Positions 7,101 through 12,883 of a stretch of 12,883 bases of DNA are shown here, in pieces; position 1 is the stretch's first letter, and each line of letters begins with the position of its first letter. Both the position numbers and the translations under genes were made by a program. Source of the DNA: Alphaproteobacteria bacterium (lineage in GTDB: Bacteria > Pseudomonadota > Alphaproteobacteria > CACIAM-22H2); NCBI GenBank assembly GCA_016869915.1, contig VGDA01000052.1, positions 1 through 12,883 of the forward strand, read 5' to 3'. The notes below the pieces were generated by a model. The model searched no databases. It saw nothing but the letters and a program-made list of their open reading frames with translations, and was not told the origin of the DNA.

Positions 7101-7858
7101 GCTGCGACCTCGCAACCGCCGCCCTGCGGGTGTTCGGCAATGCGGAGGGCGTCTATGGCTCGAACATCAACCTGCTCGTCGACAACGGCGCGTGGCAGGA
7201 CGCCGACGAGCTCGGCGACACCTTCGTGCGGCGCAAGAGCTTCGCCTACGCGCCCGATGGCCGGACCATCGCGAGCCCGGCGCTCATGACGCGCGCGCTC
7301 GCCGATGTCGGCGCGGCGTTCCAGAACCTGGACTCGGCCGAATTGAGCATCACGACGATCTCGCACTACTTCGACACGCTGGGCGGGATCAGCAAGGCCG
7401 CCGAGCGCGCCCGCGGCGGATCGGCGCCGGCCGTCTACATCGGCGACCAGACCCGCGGCGAGGGCACGATCCGCACGCTCGGAGAGCAGGTCGCCCTCGA
7501 GGCGCGCACGCGGATCCTCAATCCTGCCTGGTACGAAAGCATGCTCGAGCACGGCTACGAGGGCGCGCGCCAGATCGACGAGCACGTCACCAACGCGATG
7601 GGCTGGTCGGCGACGACCGGCAAGGTTCCGCCGTGGGTCTATCGTCGGGTGACGGAGACCTTCGTGCTGGATCCGGCCATGCGCGAACGGCTCGCCGCCC
7701 TCAATCCTGCGGCGTCGGCGAAGCTCGCGAGCCGCCTGCTCGAGGCCGAGCAGCGCCGCTTCTGGCAGGCCGACAGCGAGACGCTCGATGCGCTGCGCCG
7801 CGCGGGCGACGAACTCGAGGAAAGACTCGAAGGCGTTACGGGAGGAGTTGCCGCATGA
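4127..7858 (+). CDS. bchH: Magnesium chelatase subunit H
   Basis: BchH is the large porphyrin-binding subunit of Mg chelatase. With the AAA+ subunits BchI and BchD it inserts Mg into protoporphyrin IX, the first committed step to bacteriochlorophyll, and it can hand the product to BchM. The 1243 residues are normal for the family. The N-terminus MPRRISPADATPVRVVLVTM supports the ATG at 4127 even though it lies 26 nt inside bchB. The N-terminal Mg-chelatase domain covers about residues 14-170 and is followed by the CobN-like body. The signature HFGTHGALEFMPGK is at 606-619, followed by NNPSEGTVAKRRSGATLVTY. A cysteine cluster C397-X2-C400-X3-C404-X13-C418 resembles the Fe-S motif reported, as I recall, for R. 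capsulatus BchH. The C-terminus contains GWSATTGKVPPWVYRRV. The TGA overlaps the bchL ATG. Confidence 0.97.
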   Translation: MPRRISPADATPVRVVLVTMDSHLTGAAMAAGAALRKELPGLELAVHAADRWGSDAERLARCKADIARADIIVATMLFLDEHVRAVFDDLKARRDSCDAIVCCMSAGEVVKLTRMGRFNMSAEALGVIGWLKRLRGAKSSNGESSGQRQMSMLRRLPKLLRFIPGTAQDLRAYFLALQYWLAGSRENFADLIRMLVERYADGARKGLRMAVKAAAPAEYPDIGVYHPKMAGRISDQADRLPAGPAAAAGTVGVLVMRSYLLAGNAAHYDGAIAALEARGLRTVPVFAAGLDARPAIEKFFMRDGRPSVDAVVSLTGFSLVGGPAYNDSRAAEEMLARLDVPYVTAHPLEFQTLEEWAASARGLMPVESTIMVALPELDGAGGPQIFGGRSTGSGKPCRGCAEACVFPEHGAGMEMRACKERTATLAARVRKLVDLRRARAADRKVAVVLFNFPPNAGNAGTAAHLSVFESLHRTMKALAREGYAVEVPETAHALRRRLLEGNAQRHGSIANVHARIAVDDHVRRETWLDEIETVWGPAPGKHLTDGRSLFVLGERFGNLFVGLQPGFGHEGDPMRLMFEKGRAPTHAFAAFYRWIREDFGASALLHFGTHGALEFMPGKQTGMSGACWPSRLTGDLPHVYLYAANNPSEGTVAKRRSGATLVTYMTPPLSHAGLYRELAALRNSIGRWRALPPENAAERADLAGMIQAQAAAIDLAAAEPQWRDAGEAEIASLTAALDELESTLIPQGLHVFGSPPDADKRIETLVVLADAAPGGPSRAAIEALVHGEPIPDRDRSAERFAEIARIDRLLADNREMDGLLKALAGRYVRPVAGGDLLTNPDILPTGRNMHGFDPFRIPSAFAVSRGTRQARRLLERHVAETGTVPESVAIVLWGTDNLKSEGAPIAQAMALMGAVPRFDSYGRLTGARLLPLGEIEGPRVDVVITLSGIFRDLLPLQSRMLAEAAWLAASADEPEELNFVRKHALAYVRETGCDLATAALRVFGNAEGVYGSNINLLVDNGAWQDADELGDTFVRRKSFAYAPDGRTIASPALMTRALADVGAAFQNLDSAELSITTISHYFDTLGGISKAAERARGGSAPAVYIGDQTRGEGTIRTLGEQVALEARTRILNPAWYESMLEHGYEGARQIDEHVTNAMGWSATTGKVPPWVYRRVTETFVLDPAMRERLAALNPAASAKLASRLLEAEQRRFWQADSETLDALRRAGDELEERLEGVTGGVAA
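7841..7847 (+). promoter_or_regulatory. Ribosome binding site of bchL
   Basis: GGAGGAG lies 7 nt before ATG 7855, inside the last codons of bchH. It decides for ATG 7855 rather than the later in-frame ATG at 7936 (MKIDGAKVF). Confidence 0.65.
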
Positions 7859-8754
7859 CGGTTTTGACCCCAACGAGACCGCGTGTCGGGCGGGGAGACG
7901 GCGAGGGATCCCTGCAGGTCCATCAGGACGACTCGATGAAGATCGACGGCGCGAAGGTGTTCGCGGTCTACGGCAAGGGCGGCATCGGAAAGAGCACCAC
8001 CTCCTCCAATCTTTCCGTCGCCTTCTCGAAGATCGGCAAGCGCGTCCTGCAGATCGGCTGCGATCCCAAGCACGACTCGACCTTCACGCTGACGAAGCGG
8101 CTGATGCCGACGGTCATCGACGTGCTGGAAAGCGTGAATTTCCACGCCGAGGAACTGCGCCTCGAGGACTTCGTCTTCGAGGGCTACAACGGCGTGATGT
8201 GCGTCGAGGCGGGCGGTCCGCCCGCCGGAACGGGCTGCGGCGGCTATGTCGTGGGCCAGACGGTCAAGCTGCTCAAGGAGCACCGGCTGCTCGACGACAC
8301 CGACGTCGTCGTCTTCGACGTCCTGGGCGACGTGGTGTGCGGCGGCTTCGCGTCGCCCTTGCAGCACGCGGACCGCGGCATCATCGTCGCGGCGAACGAC
8401 TTCGACTCGATCTTCGCGATGAACCGGATCGTCGCCGCGATCGGCGCGAAGGCGAAGAACTACGACGTCCGGCTCGGCGGGGTCATCGCCAATCGCAGCG
8501 CCGCGGTCGACCAGATCGAACGCTACAACGCGGCCTCCGGCATGCGCACGCTGGCGCATTTCCCCGATCTCGATGCGATCCGGCGCAGCCGGCTCAAGAA
8601 GGCGACGCTGTTCGAGATGGACCGCTCGCCCGAGCTGGACCGTGTCCTCGACGGCTACATCGAACTCGCGGAAACCCTGTGGAAGGGCGTGGAGCCACTC
8701 CCCGCGCGATCGCTCAAGGACCGCGAGATCTTCGACCTGCTGGGGTACGACTGA
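7855..8754 (+). CDS. bchL: Light-independent protochlorophyllide reductase iron-sulfur ATP-binding protein L
   Basis: BchL is the nitrogenase-iron-protein-like ATPase that passes electrons to BchN-BchB. The 299 residues match the usual length. The P-loop GKGGIGKST is at 40-48 and GCDPKHDSTFTLTKR follows. The two conserved cysteines that bridge the [4Fe-4S] cluster between the two monomers are Cys128 (GPPAGTGCGGY) and Cys162 (FDVLGDVVCGGFA). The segment NDFDSIFAMNRIVAAI is also typical. The ATG at 7855 is supported by the strong ribosome binding site and by DGEGSLQVHQDDSMKID, which aligns with the usual N-terminal region. The gene lies between bchH and bchM, away from bchNB, which is the normal order in purple-bacterial clusters. 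The stop and next start share one base (TGATG). Confidence 0.98.
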   Translation: MTVLTPTRPRVGRGDGEGSLQVHQDDSMKIDGAKVFAVYGKGGIGKSTTSSNLSVAFSKIGKRVLQIGCDPKHDSTFTLTKRLMPTVIDVLESVNFHAEELRLEDFVFEGYNGVMCVEAGGPPAGTGCGGYVVGQTVKLLKEHRLLDDTDVVVFDVLGDVVCGGFASPLQHADRGIIVAANDFDSIFAMNRIVAAIGAKAKNYDVRLGGVIANRSAAVDQIERYNAASGMRTLAHFPDLDAIRRSRLKKATLFEMDRSPELDRVLDGYIELAETLWKGVEPLPARSLKDREIFDLLGYD

Positions 8755-9458
8755 TGCAGACCGCCAGCTATCGCGAGCAGCGCTCGCGCGTCGAGACCTA
8801 CTTCGACCGCACCGCCGTCCAGGCTTGGACGCGCCTGACCTCGGATGCGCCGGTCGGGCGGATCCGCGCCACGGTCCGCGCGGGGCGCGACCGGATGCGG
8901 TCCACCCTCCTCGACTGGCTGCCGGCCGACCTGCGCGGCGCGCGCGTTCTCGACGCTGGGTGCGGCACCGGCGCCTTCGCCGTCGATGCCGCGCGGCGGG
9001 GCGCGCACGTGGTCGCCGTCGACCTCTCGCCGACGCTGGTGACCCTCGCCCGCGAACGCTCGCCCGCCGATCTCGGCGCGGGGCGCGTCGAGTTCCTGGT
9101 GGGCGACATGTACGAAGCGGCGGCGTTCGGCCCCTTCGACTACGTCGTGGCCATGGACTCGCTGATCCACTACCGGCTCGAGGACGCGGTGCGCGTGCTC
9201 GGCGCCTTCGCGGGAAGCTGCGCGGGATCGATCGCCTTCACCTTCGCGCCCCGCACGAACGCGCTGGCGGCGATGCATGCGATCGGCCGCCTGTTCCCGC
9301 GCGGCGACCGCGCCCCGGCGATCGAGCCGGTGAAGCCCGCGACGCTGCATGCCGCGCTCGGGCGCGAACCCGCGCTGGCGCGCTGGGCCCCGGGGCGCAC
9401 GACGCATGTGGCGAGCGGGTTCTACCAGTCCCAGGCGCTGGAGCTCGTCGGCGGATGA
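8754..9458 (+). CDS. bchM: Magnesium protoporphyrin IX methyltransferase
   Basis: BchM transfers a methyl group from S-adenosylmethionine to the C13 propionate of Mg-protoporphyrin IX, giving the monomethyl ester used by AcsF or BchE. The protein has 234 residues, a normal size. The Rossmann methyltransferase motif I is VLDAGCGTGAFAVDAARRGA (65-84), followed by VVAVDLSPTLV and then GPFDYVVAMDSLIHY. The C-terminal part (SIAFTFAPRTNALAAMHAIG, later THVASGFYQSQALELVGG) matches the BchM C-terminal domain and not a generic methyltransferase. The start ATG overlaps the bchL stop by one base and lacks a good ribosome binding site. The lhaA ATG overlaps its TGA. Placement after bchH and bchL fits its role directly after Mg chelatase. 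Confidence 0.96.
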   Translation: MQTASYREQRSRVETYFDRTAVQAWTRLTSDAPVGRIRATVRAGRDRMRSTLLDWLPADLRGARVLDAGCGTGAFAVDAARRGAHVVAVDLSPTLVTLARERSPADLGAGRVEFLVGDMYEAAAFGPFDYVVAMDSLIHYRLEDAVRVLGAFAGSCAGSIAFTFAPRTNALAAMHAIGRLFPRGDRAPAIEPVKPATLHAALGREPALARWAPGRTTHVASGFYQSQALELVGG

Positions 9459-10858
9459 CGAGGATGTCGGCGCGCATGTCCGGGATCTGGATGGCGGTCG
9501 GCCCGCGCTTCCTGCCTTTCGCCGACGCGGCGAGCGCGGACCTGCCGATCGGGCGGCTCCTGCGGCTGTCGCTGTTCCAGATCTCTGCGGGCATGGCGCT
9601 GGTCCTTCTCAACGGAACGCTCAATCGCGTGATGATCGTCGAGTTCGGGATGTCCGCCGCGATCGTCGCGACGATGGTGGCGCTGCCGGTCGTCGTGGCA
9701 CCGTTCCGCGCCCTGATCGGCCACCGTTCCGACACCTATCGTTCCTATCTCGGGTGGCGTCGCGTTCCCTTCATCTGGATGGGCACGCTGCTGCAGTTCG
9801 GCGGCTTCGCCATCATGCCTTTCGCGCTGCTGCTGATGTCGGGTTCCGGGGCCGGACCCGCGTGGGTCGGGCATGCGGGCGCCGCGCTCGCCTTCCTGCT
9901 CGTGGGCACTGGCGTCGCGACCGCTCAGACGGCAGGGCTGGCGCTCGCCGGCGATCTCGCGCCGCAGGCGAAGCGGCCGCGCGTGATCGCGGCGCTCTAC
10001 ATGATGCTGCTGGTCGGCACCGTGGCGAGCGGCTTCCTGTTCGGCCGCCTGCTCGGCGACTTCGATCCGCTTCGCCTCATCCAGGTCGTCCAGGGCGCGG
10101 CCGTGGCGACGCTGCTGCTGAACGTCGTGGCGCTGTGGAAGCAGGAACCGCGCGACCCCACGCGGACGCGCCACGACCGCATCCGCCCCGCCTTCGCCGA
10201 GACCTGGACCAACCTCGCGCGGCGGCCGGGCGCTCGGCGGCTGCTGGTGGCGAGCGGCGCGGGAACCCTCGGCTTCGGCATGCAGGACATCCTCCTGGAG
10301 CCCTATGGCGGCCAGGTGCTGGGCCTCTCGGTCGGGGCGACCACCCAGCTGACGGCCCTCGCGGCGATCGGCGCGCTCGCGGCGTTCTTCGTCGCCGCGC
10401 GCCTGCTCGAGCGAAGCTTCGACGCGCCGCGGCTGGCGGCGATCGGCGTGCTCGCCGGCATCGTGTCGTTCTGCGCCGTTGTGCTGTCGGCGCCGGTCGA
10501 GTCGGTCTTGCTGTTCCGGTGCGGCGTCGGCGGGATCGGCTTCGGCGGCGGGCTGTTCATGCTCGCGACGCTGTCCGCGGCGATGGAACTAGGTACGGCA
10601 GACGACCTGGGCATCGCGCTCGGCGCCTGGGGCGCCGTGCAGGCCACCGCCGCCGGCGTAGCCATCGCGGCAGGTGGCGTCATCGCCGACGCTGTCTCGT
10701 CCGTCGCCGGCGCGCTCGCCGGCTACACGTTCGTATATCACCTGGAAATCCTGCTGCTCTTCGCGACGCTGGCGATCCTTGGACCGCTCGCGGCCCATTC
10801 GCGGCGCGCAGGGGACCGCAATTCGACGCGCTTTGGAATGGCCCAGTTCCCTGGCTGA
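9455..10858 (+). CDS. lhaA: LhaA, PucC-family light-harvesting 1 assembly protein (MFS fold)
   Basis: LhaA belongs to the PucC branch of the major facilitator superfamily and assists assembly of the LH1 antenna around the reaction centre, probably by handling bacteriochlorophyll. The predicted protein has 467 residues with many hydrophobic segments, consistent with twelve membrane helices. The PucC hallmark GHRSDTYRSYLGWRRVPFIW lies at residues 89-108. Another usual stretch, ILLEPYGGQVLGLSVGATTQ, follows in the second half, and AMELGTADDLGIALGAWGAV near the end. ATG 9455 overlaps the bchM stop; ATG codons at residues 4 and 8 are alternative starts. lhaA is normally placed between bchM and puhA, as here, which separates it from pucC beside LH2 genes. 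The gene is followed by the only real intergenic gap of the array (21 nt). Confidence 0.94.
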   Translation: MTRMSARMSGIWMAVGPRFLPFADAASADLPIGRLLRLSLFQISAGMALVLLNGTLNRVMIVEFGMSAAIVATMVALPVVVAPFRALIGHRSDTYRSYLGWRRVPFIWMGTLLQFGGFAIMPFALLLMSGSGAGPAWVGHAGAALAFLLVGTGVATAQTAGLALAGDLAPQAKRPRVIAALYMMLLVGTVASGFLFGRLLGDFDPLRLIQVVQGAAVATLLLNVVALWKQEPRDPTRTRHDRIRPAFAETWTNLARRPGARRLLVASGAGTLGFGMQDILLEPYGGQVLGLSVGATTQLTALAAIGALAAFFVAARLLERSFDAPRLAAIGVLAGIVSFCAVVLSAPVESVLLFRCGVGGIGFGGGLFMLATLSAAMELGTADDLGIALGAWGAVQATAAGVAIAAGGVIADAVSSVAGALAGYTFVYHLEILLLFATLAILGPLAAHSRRAGDRNSTRFGMAQFPG

Positions 10859-10867
10859 TCCGGGCGC

Positions 10868-10874
10868 AAGGAGG
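10868..10874 (+). promoter_or_regulatory. Strong ribosome binding site of puhA
   Basis: AAGGAGG lies 5 nt before ATG 10880, a full match to the consensus. It is the strongest site of the array and precedes the one gene here that encodes a stoichiometric structural subunit of the reaction centre. Confidence 0.75.
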
Positions 10875-10879
10875 AAGAC

Positions 10880-11641
10880 ATGGAAAAGGGATCCCTGGGA
10901 AGCTACTTGGACGTGGCGCAGGTCGCGCTATACGTGTTCTGGGCGTTCTTCGCGGCGCTCATCTACTACCTGCACCGCGAGAACAAGCGCGAAGGCTATC
11001 CGCTCGAGTCGGAACGGTCTGCGTTCGTGACCGTGCAGGGCTTCCCGCCGGTCCCGAGGCCCAAGACCTACCTGCTTCATGACGGCTCGACCGTCCAGGC
11101 CCCCCGCGAGGAGGCGCCCGAGGTCGTCAACGGGACGCCCGTCGCCGCGTTCCCCGGGGCGCCCATCGAGCCGAACGGCGATCCGATGACGGCGGGCGTC
11201 GGTCCTGGCTCATGGGCGCGTCGTCCCGACAAGCCCGACATGACGGCCGACGGCCGGGTCAAGATCGTGCCGTTGCGCGTGGATAGCGAGTTCTCCGTCG
11301 CGGCCGAGGATCCCGATCCGCGCGGTTTCGCCGTGGTCGGCGCAGACGGCGCGAAGGGCGGCACGGTGGTCGATGCATGGGTGGACCGCTCGGAGGTGCT
11401 GTTCCGCTATCTGGAGGTCGATGTCGGCGGTCGCACGGTGCTCCTGCCGGTGAACTTCTCCCGCGTAGATCCGAAGGCGCGACAGGTGAAGGTCGCCTCG
11501 ATCCTGGGCGCCCATTTCGCCGGCGTGCCCGCGATCAGGTCGAAGGATTCCGTCACCATGCTCGAGGAGGAGAAGGTGATGGCCTACTACGGCGCGGGAA
11601 CGCTCTACGCCACGCCGTCGCGCTCGGAGCCGCTGCTGTGA
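10880..11641 (+). CDS. puhA: Photosynthetic reaction centre H subunit
   Basis: PuhA is the H subunit of the type II reaction centre. It caps the cytoplasmic side of the L and M subunits and supports proton delivery to the secondary quinone. The protein has 253 residues, close to the usual length. A single membrane helix spans about residues 12-31, followed by the conserved LHRENKREGYPLE (31-43) and FPPVPRPKTYLL. The globular part contains VVDAWVDRSEVLFRYLEVDV; Glu179 in RYLEV probably corresponds to Glu173 of the Rhodobacter sphaeroides H subunit, which takes part in proton transfer (inferred from context). HFAGVPAIRSKDSVTMLEEEK is also typical. The gene follows lhaA after 21 nt, and its TGA overlaps the puhB GTG. 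Confidence 0.97.
   Translation: MEKGSLGSYLDVAQVALYVFWAFFAALIYYLHRENKREGYPLESERSAFVTVQGFPPVPRPKTYLLHDGSTVQAPREEAPEVVNGTPVAAFPGAPIEPNGDPMTAGVGPGSWARRPDKPDMTADGRVKIVPLRVDSEFSVAAEDPDPRGFAVVGADGAKGGTVVDAWVDRSEVLFRYLEVDVGGRTVLLPVNFSRVDPKARQVKVASILGAHFAGVPAIRSKDSVTMLEEEKVMAYYGAGTLYATPSRSEPLL
11626..11629 (+). promoter_or_regulatory. Ribosome binding site of puhB
   Basis: GGAG lies 8 nt before GTG 11638 within the end of puhA and supports this GTG as the puhB start. Confidence 0.4.
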
Positions 11642-12294
11642 GCCACGACGATTTCGACTTCGAGCCCGTCCGCGGGCTCCCCAGGCGGCTGCCGCCGGGA
11701 GAGCGGATCCTCTGGCAGGGGAGCCCGGACGCGAGCGACTTCGCCTTCCGCTTCCTCAAGCTCGCGCATCTTACCGGCTACTTCATCGCCCTCGTGGCCT
11801 GGGTTGTGGTGTCGACCGCGCTCGACGGCGCATCGCTGCTCGAGGTCTCCTCGGCGGCCGCCGTCGGCGCGGCGCTGTCGCTCGTGGCGCTCGGCCTCGT
11901 TCGCGGCTATGCGGAACTGGTGGCGCGCACGACCGTCTACACGATGACGGACAAGCGCTTCGTGCTGCGGGTCGGGATCGCCCTTCCGATCTCCGTGAAC
12001 CTTCCCTTCTCGCGGATCGACGCCGCCGCGATGCGCGCCACGCCCGGGGGCACCGGCGAGATCGCCCTCAAGCTCAGGCCCGGCGAAAGGATCGCGTATC
12101 TCGTGCTGTGGCCGCATACGCGCAGCTGGCACATGGCACGGCCCGAACCCGTGCTCCGGTGCCTGCACGACGTGGCCGTCGTCTCGGCGATGCTCGGCCG
12201 CGCGCTCGGCGCCCCGCCGACCCACGGCACCGCGACGGATCTGCCGGCGACCGCGCCACGACCGGTCCGGACCCTCGCCCCGAGCACCGCATGA
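11638..12294 (+). CDS. puhB: Photosynthetic complex assembly protein PuhB
   Basis: PuhB is a membrane protein needed for efficient assembly of the reaction centre and LH1. From the GTG at 11638 the protein begins MSHDDFDFEPVRGLPRRLPP and continues with GERILWQGSPD, the typical PuhB N-terminus, so this start is well supported. Two hydrophobic segments lie at about residues 43-62 and 67-89. They are followed by YTMTDKRFVLRVGIALPISV (101-120) and NLPFSRID, the hallmark of the bacterial PH-like domain. The proline-rich tail after about residue 190 looks disordered. At 218 residues it is normal for the family. The start overlaps the puhA stop (GTGA) and the end overlaps the puhC start (ATGA), as expected for proteins made and used together. 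Confidence 0.93.
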   Translation: MSHDDFDFEPVRGLPRRLPPGERILWQGSPDASDFAFRFLKLAHLTGYFIALVAWVVVSTALDGASLLEVSSAAAVGAALSLVALGLVRGYAELVARTTVYTMTDKRFVLRVGIALPISVNLPFSRIDAAAMRATPGGTGEIALKLRPGERIAYLVLWPHTRSWHMARPEPVLRCLHDVAVVSAMLGRALGAPPTHGTATDLPATAPRPVRTLAPSTA

Positions 12295-12782
12295 CCGCCG
12301 AACCGCTTCGCCACGCCGACTCCGCGATCCCCCGCCCGCTGCTGATCGCGGCGGCGGCAATGCTCGCGGCATCCGTGATCGGAGCGGGGCTCGGGCGCCA
12401 TCTCGGCCTCGACAGCGATCTGCCGAACGCCGCGTCCGGCAACCCGCCGACGGCGCTGCGCGAGATGCGCTTCGTCGACCGGCCCGACGGCGGCATCGAC
12501 GTCATAGATCCGGCGGACGAGCTGGTCTTCGCCCGCCTCGCTCCAGGCGAGGACGGATTCGCCCGCGCGACGCTGCGCGGCCTGGTCCGCGACAGGAAGA
12601 AACTGGACCTCGGACCCGAAACCCCGTTCCGGCTGGCGATGTGGCCGGATGGTCGCCTGGTGCTCGACGATCCGGCGACCGGCAGGCATGTCGACCTGCG
12701 CGCCTTCGGCCCGACCAACCGCGAAGCGTTCGCGCGGCTGCTGCCGCGCACGGACGGCGCGCCTGCAGGAGATAGACGATGA
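12291..12782 (+). CDS. puhC: Photosynthetic complex assembly protein PuhC
   Basis: PuhC is a small membrane-anchored protein that supports normal levels of the reaction centre-LH1 complex; its exact action is not known. The 163 residues match the family. One hydrophobic segment at about residues 16-34 (PLLIAAAAMLAASVIGAGLG) would be the anchor. The soluble part reads like the family: REMRFVDRPDGGIDVIDPAD, LAPGEDGFARATLRGLVRDR, FRLAMWPDGRLVLDDPATGR and VDLRAFGPTNREAFARLL. The gene is coupled to puhB upstream and acsF downstream by 4-nt ATGA overlaps. Confidence 0.9.
   Translation: MTAEPLRHADSAIPRPLLIAAAAMLAASVIGAGLGRHLGLDSDLPNAASGNPPTALREMRFVDRPDGGIDVIDPADELVFARLAPGEDGFARATLRGLVRDRKKLDLGPETPFRLAMWPDGRLVLDDPATGRHVDLRAFGPTNREAFARLLPRTDGAPAGDRR
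12767..12772 (+). promoter_or_regulatory. Ribosome binding site of acsF
   Basis: AGGAGA lies 6 nt before ATG 12779, inside the last codons of puhC. Confidence 0.55.
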
Positions 12783-12883
12783 CCGACGTCGCAGCCGATC
12801 CGGCGCTGAACGAATCGACCGCGCGCGCGCGGCAGAGCACCGTCCTGACGCCGAATTTCTACACCACCGACTACGCCGCGATG
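12779..12883 (+). CDS. acsF: Aerobic Mg-protoporphyrin IX monomethyl ester (oxidative) cyclase, N-terminal 35 codons (cut by right edge)
   Basis: AcsF is the di-iron, oxygen-dependent enzyme that forms the isocyclic fifth ring, turning Mg-protoporphyrin IX monomethyl ester into divinyl protochlorophyllide. Only 35 residues are in the window. They begin MTDVAADPALNESTARARQS and continue TVLTPNFYTTDYAAM. The ARxxTxLTPxFYTTDyaAM pattern is the characteristic start of AcsF, and the place after puhABC is a usual one for this gene in purple bacteria. The di-iron ligands lie beyond the edge and cannot be checked. The ATG overlaps the puhC stop (ATGA) and has a good ribosome binding site. Confidence 0.88.
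   Translation, partial: MTDVAADPALNESTARARQSTVLTPNFYTTDYAAM

Noticed and set aside
4414..7854. A long plus-strand open frame running through bchH in another frame and joining bchL
   Set aside because: It is an arginine-rich shadow of bchH. BchL itself clearly begins at 7855, with its own ribosome binding site and family N-terminus.
3614..7873. A 1419-codon open frame on the minus strand across bchB, bchH and the start of bchL
   Set aside because: It lies antisense to well-recognised genes, has an arginine-rich low-complexity composition and no family signature. Long antisense open frames are expected in high-GC DNA where third codon positions are mostly G or C.
10859..10879. Terminator between lhaA and puhA
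   Set aside because: The 21-nt gap has no inverted repeat or U-run; it is filled by the puhA ribosome binding site.

Overview
This window is a stretch of a photosynthesis gene cluster from a purple (bacteriochlorophyll a-type) phototrophic bacterium with very GC-rich DNA. The genes are typical of phototrophic Proteobacteria: PpsR, the light-independent reductase BchLNB, the PucC-type protein LhaA and the reaction-centre H subunit PuhA. Proteobacteria is the natural reading, but clusters of this kind also move by transfer, and I cannot place the host to class or genus from sequence alone. The start of acsF, the oxygen-dependent cyclase, points to a host that makes bacteriochlorophyll with some oxygen present.

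Layout. Positions 1-415 (minus strand, cut by the left edge) hold the N-terminal part of the redox/light repressor ppsR. Positions 416-735 are the only long non-coding stretch. This divergent control region contains an AT-richer pocket with two overlapping PpsR-type palindromes (561-594), two GC-rich stem-loops, and a possible 27-codon leader ORF that ends on the bchF start codon. From 736 to the right edge everything is on the plus strand, in one tightly packed array: bchF, bchN, bchB, bchH, bchL, bchM, lhaA, puhA, puhB, puhC and the first 35 codons of acsF. Most junctions are 1-4 nt stop/start overlaps. The only real gap is 21 nt before puhA, and it carries the best ribosome binding site of the array.

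How the genes work together. BchH (with BchI and BchD, not in this window) puts Mg into protoporphyrin IX. BchM methylates the product. AcsF forms the isocyclic ring. BchL-BchN-BchB reduces ring D of protochlorophyllide. BchF hydrates the C3-vinyl group. LhaA, PuhB and PuhC help assemble the LH1-reaction centre complex, and PuhA is its H subunit. The unit therefore joins pigment synthesis to assembly of the complex that uses the pigment, with PpsR as the probable local repressor.

I see no mobile element, CRISPR array, RNA gene or broken gene. The cluster is of a well-known kind and I did not find an undescribed system in it. The points most worth checking are the overlapping double operator, the leader ORF coupled to bchF, and the near-complete translational coupling of eleven genes.
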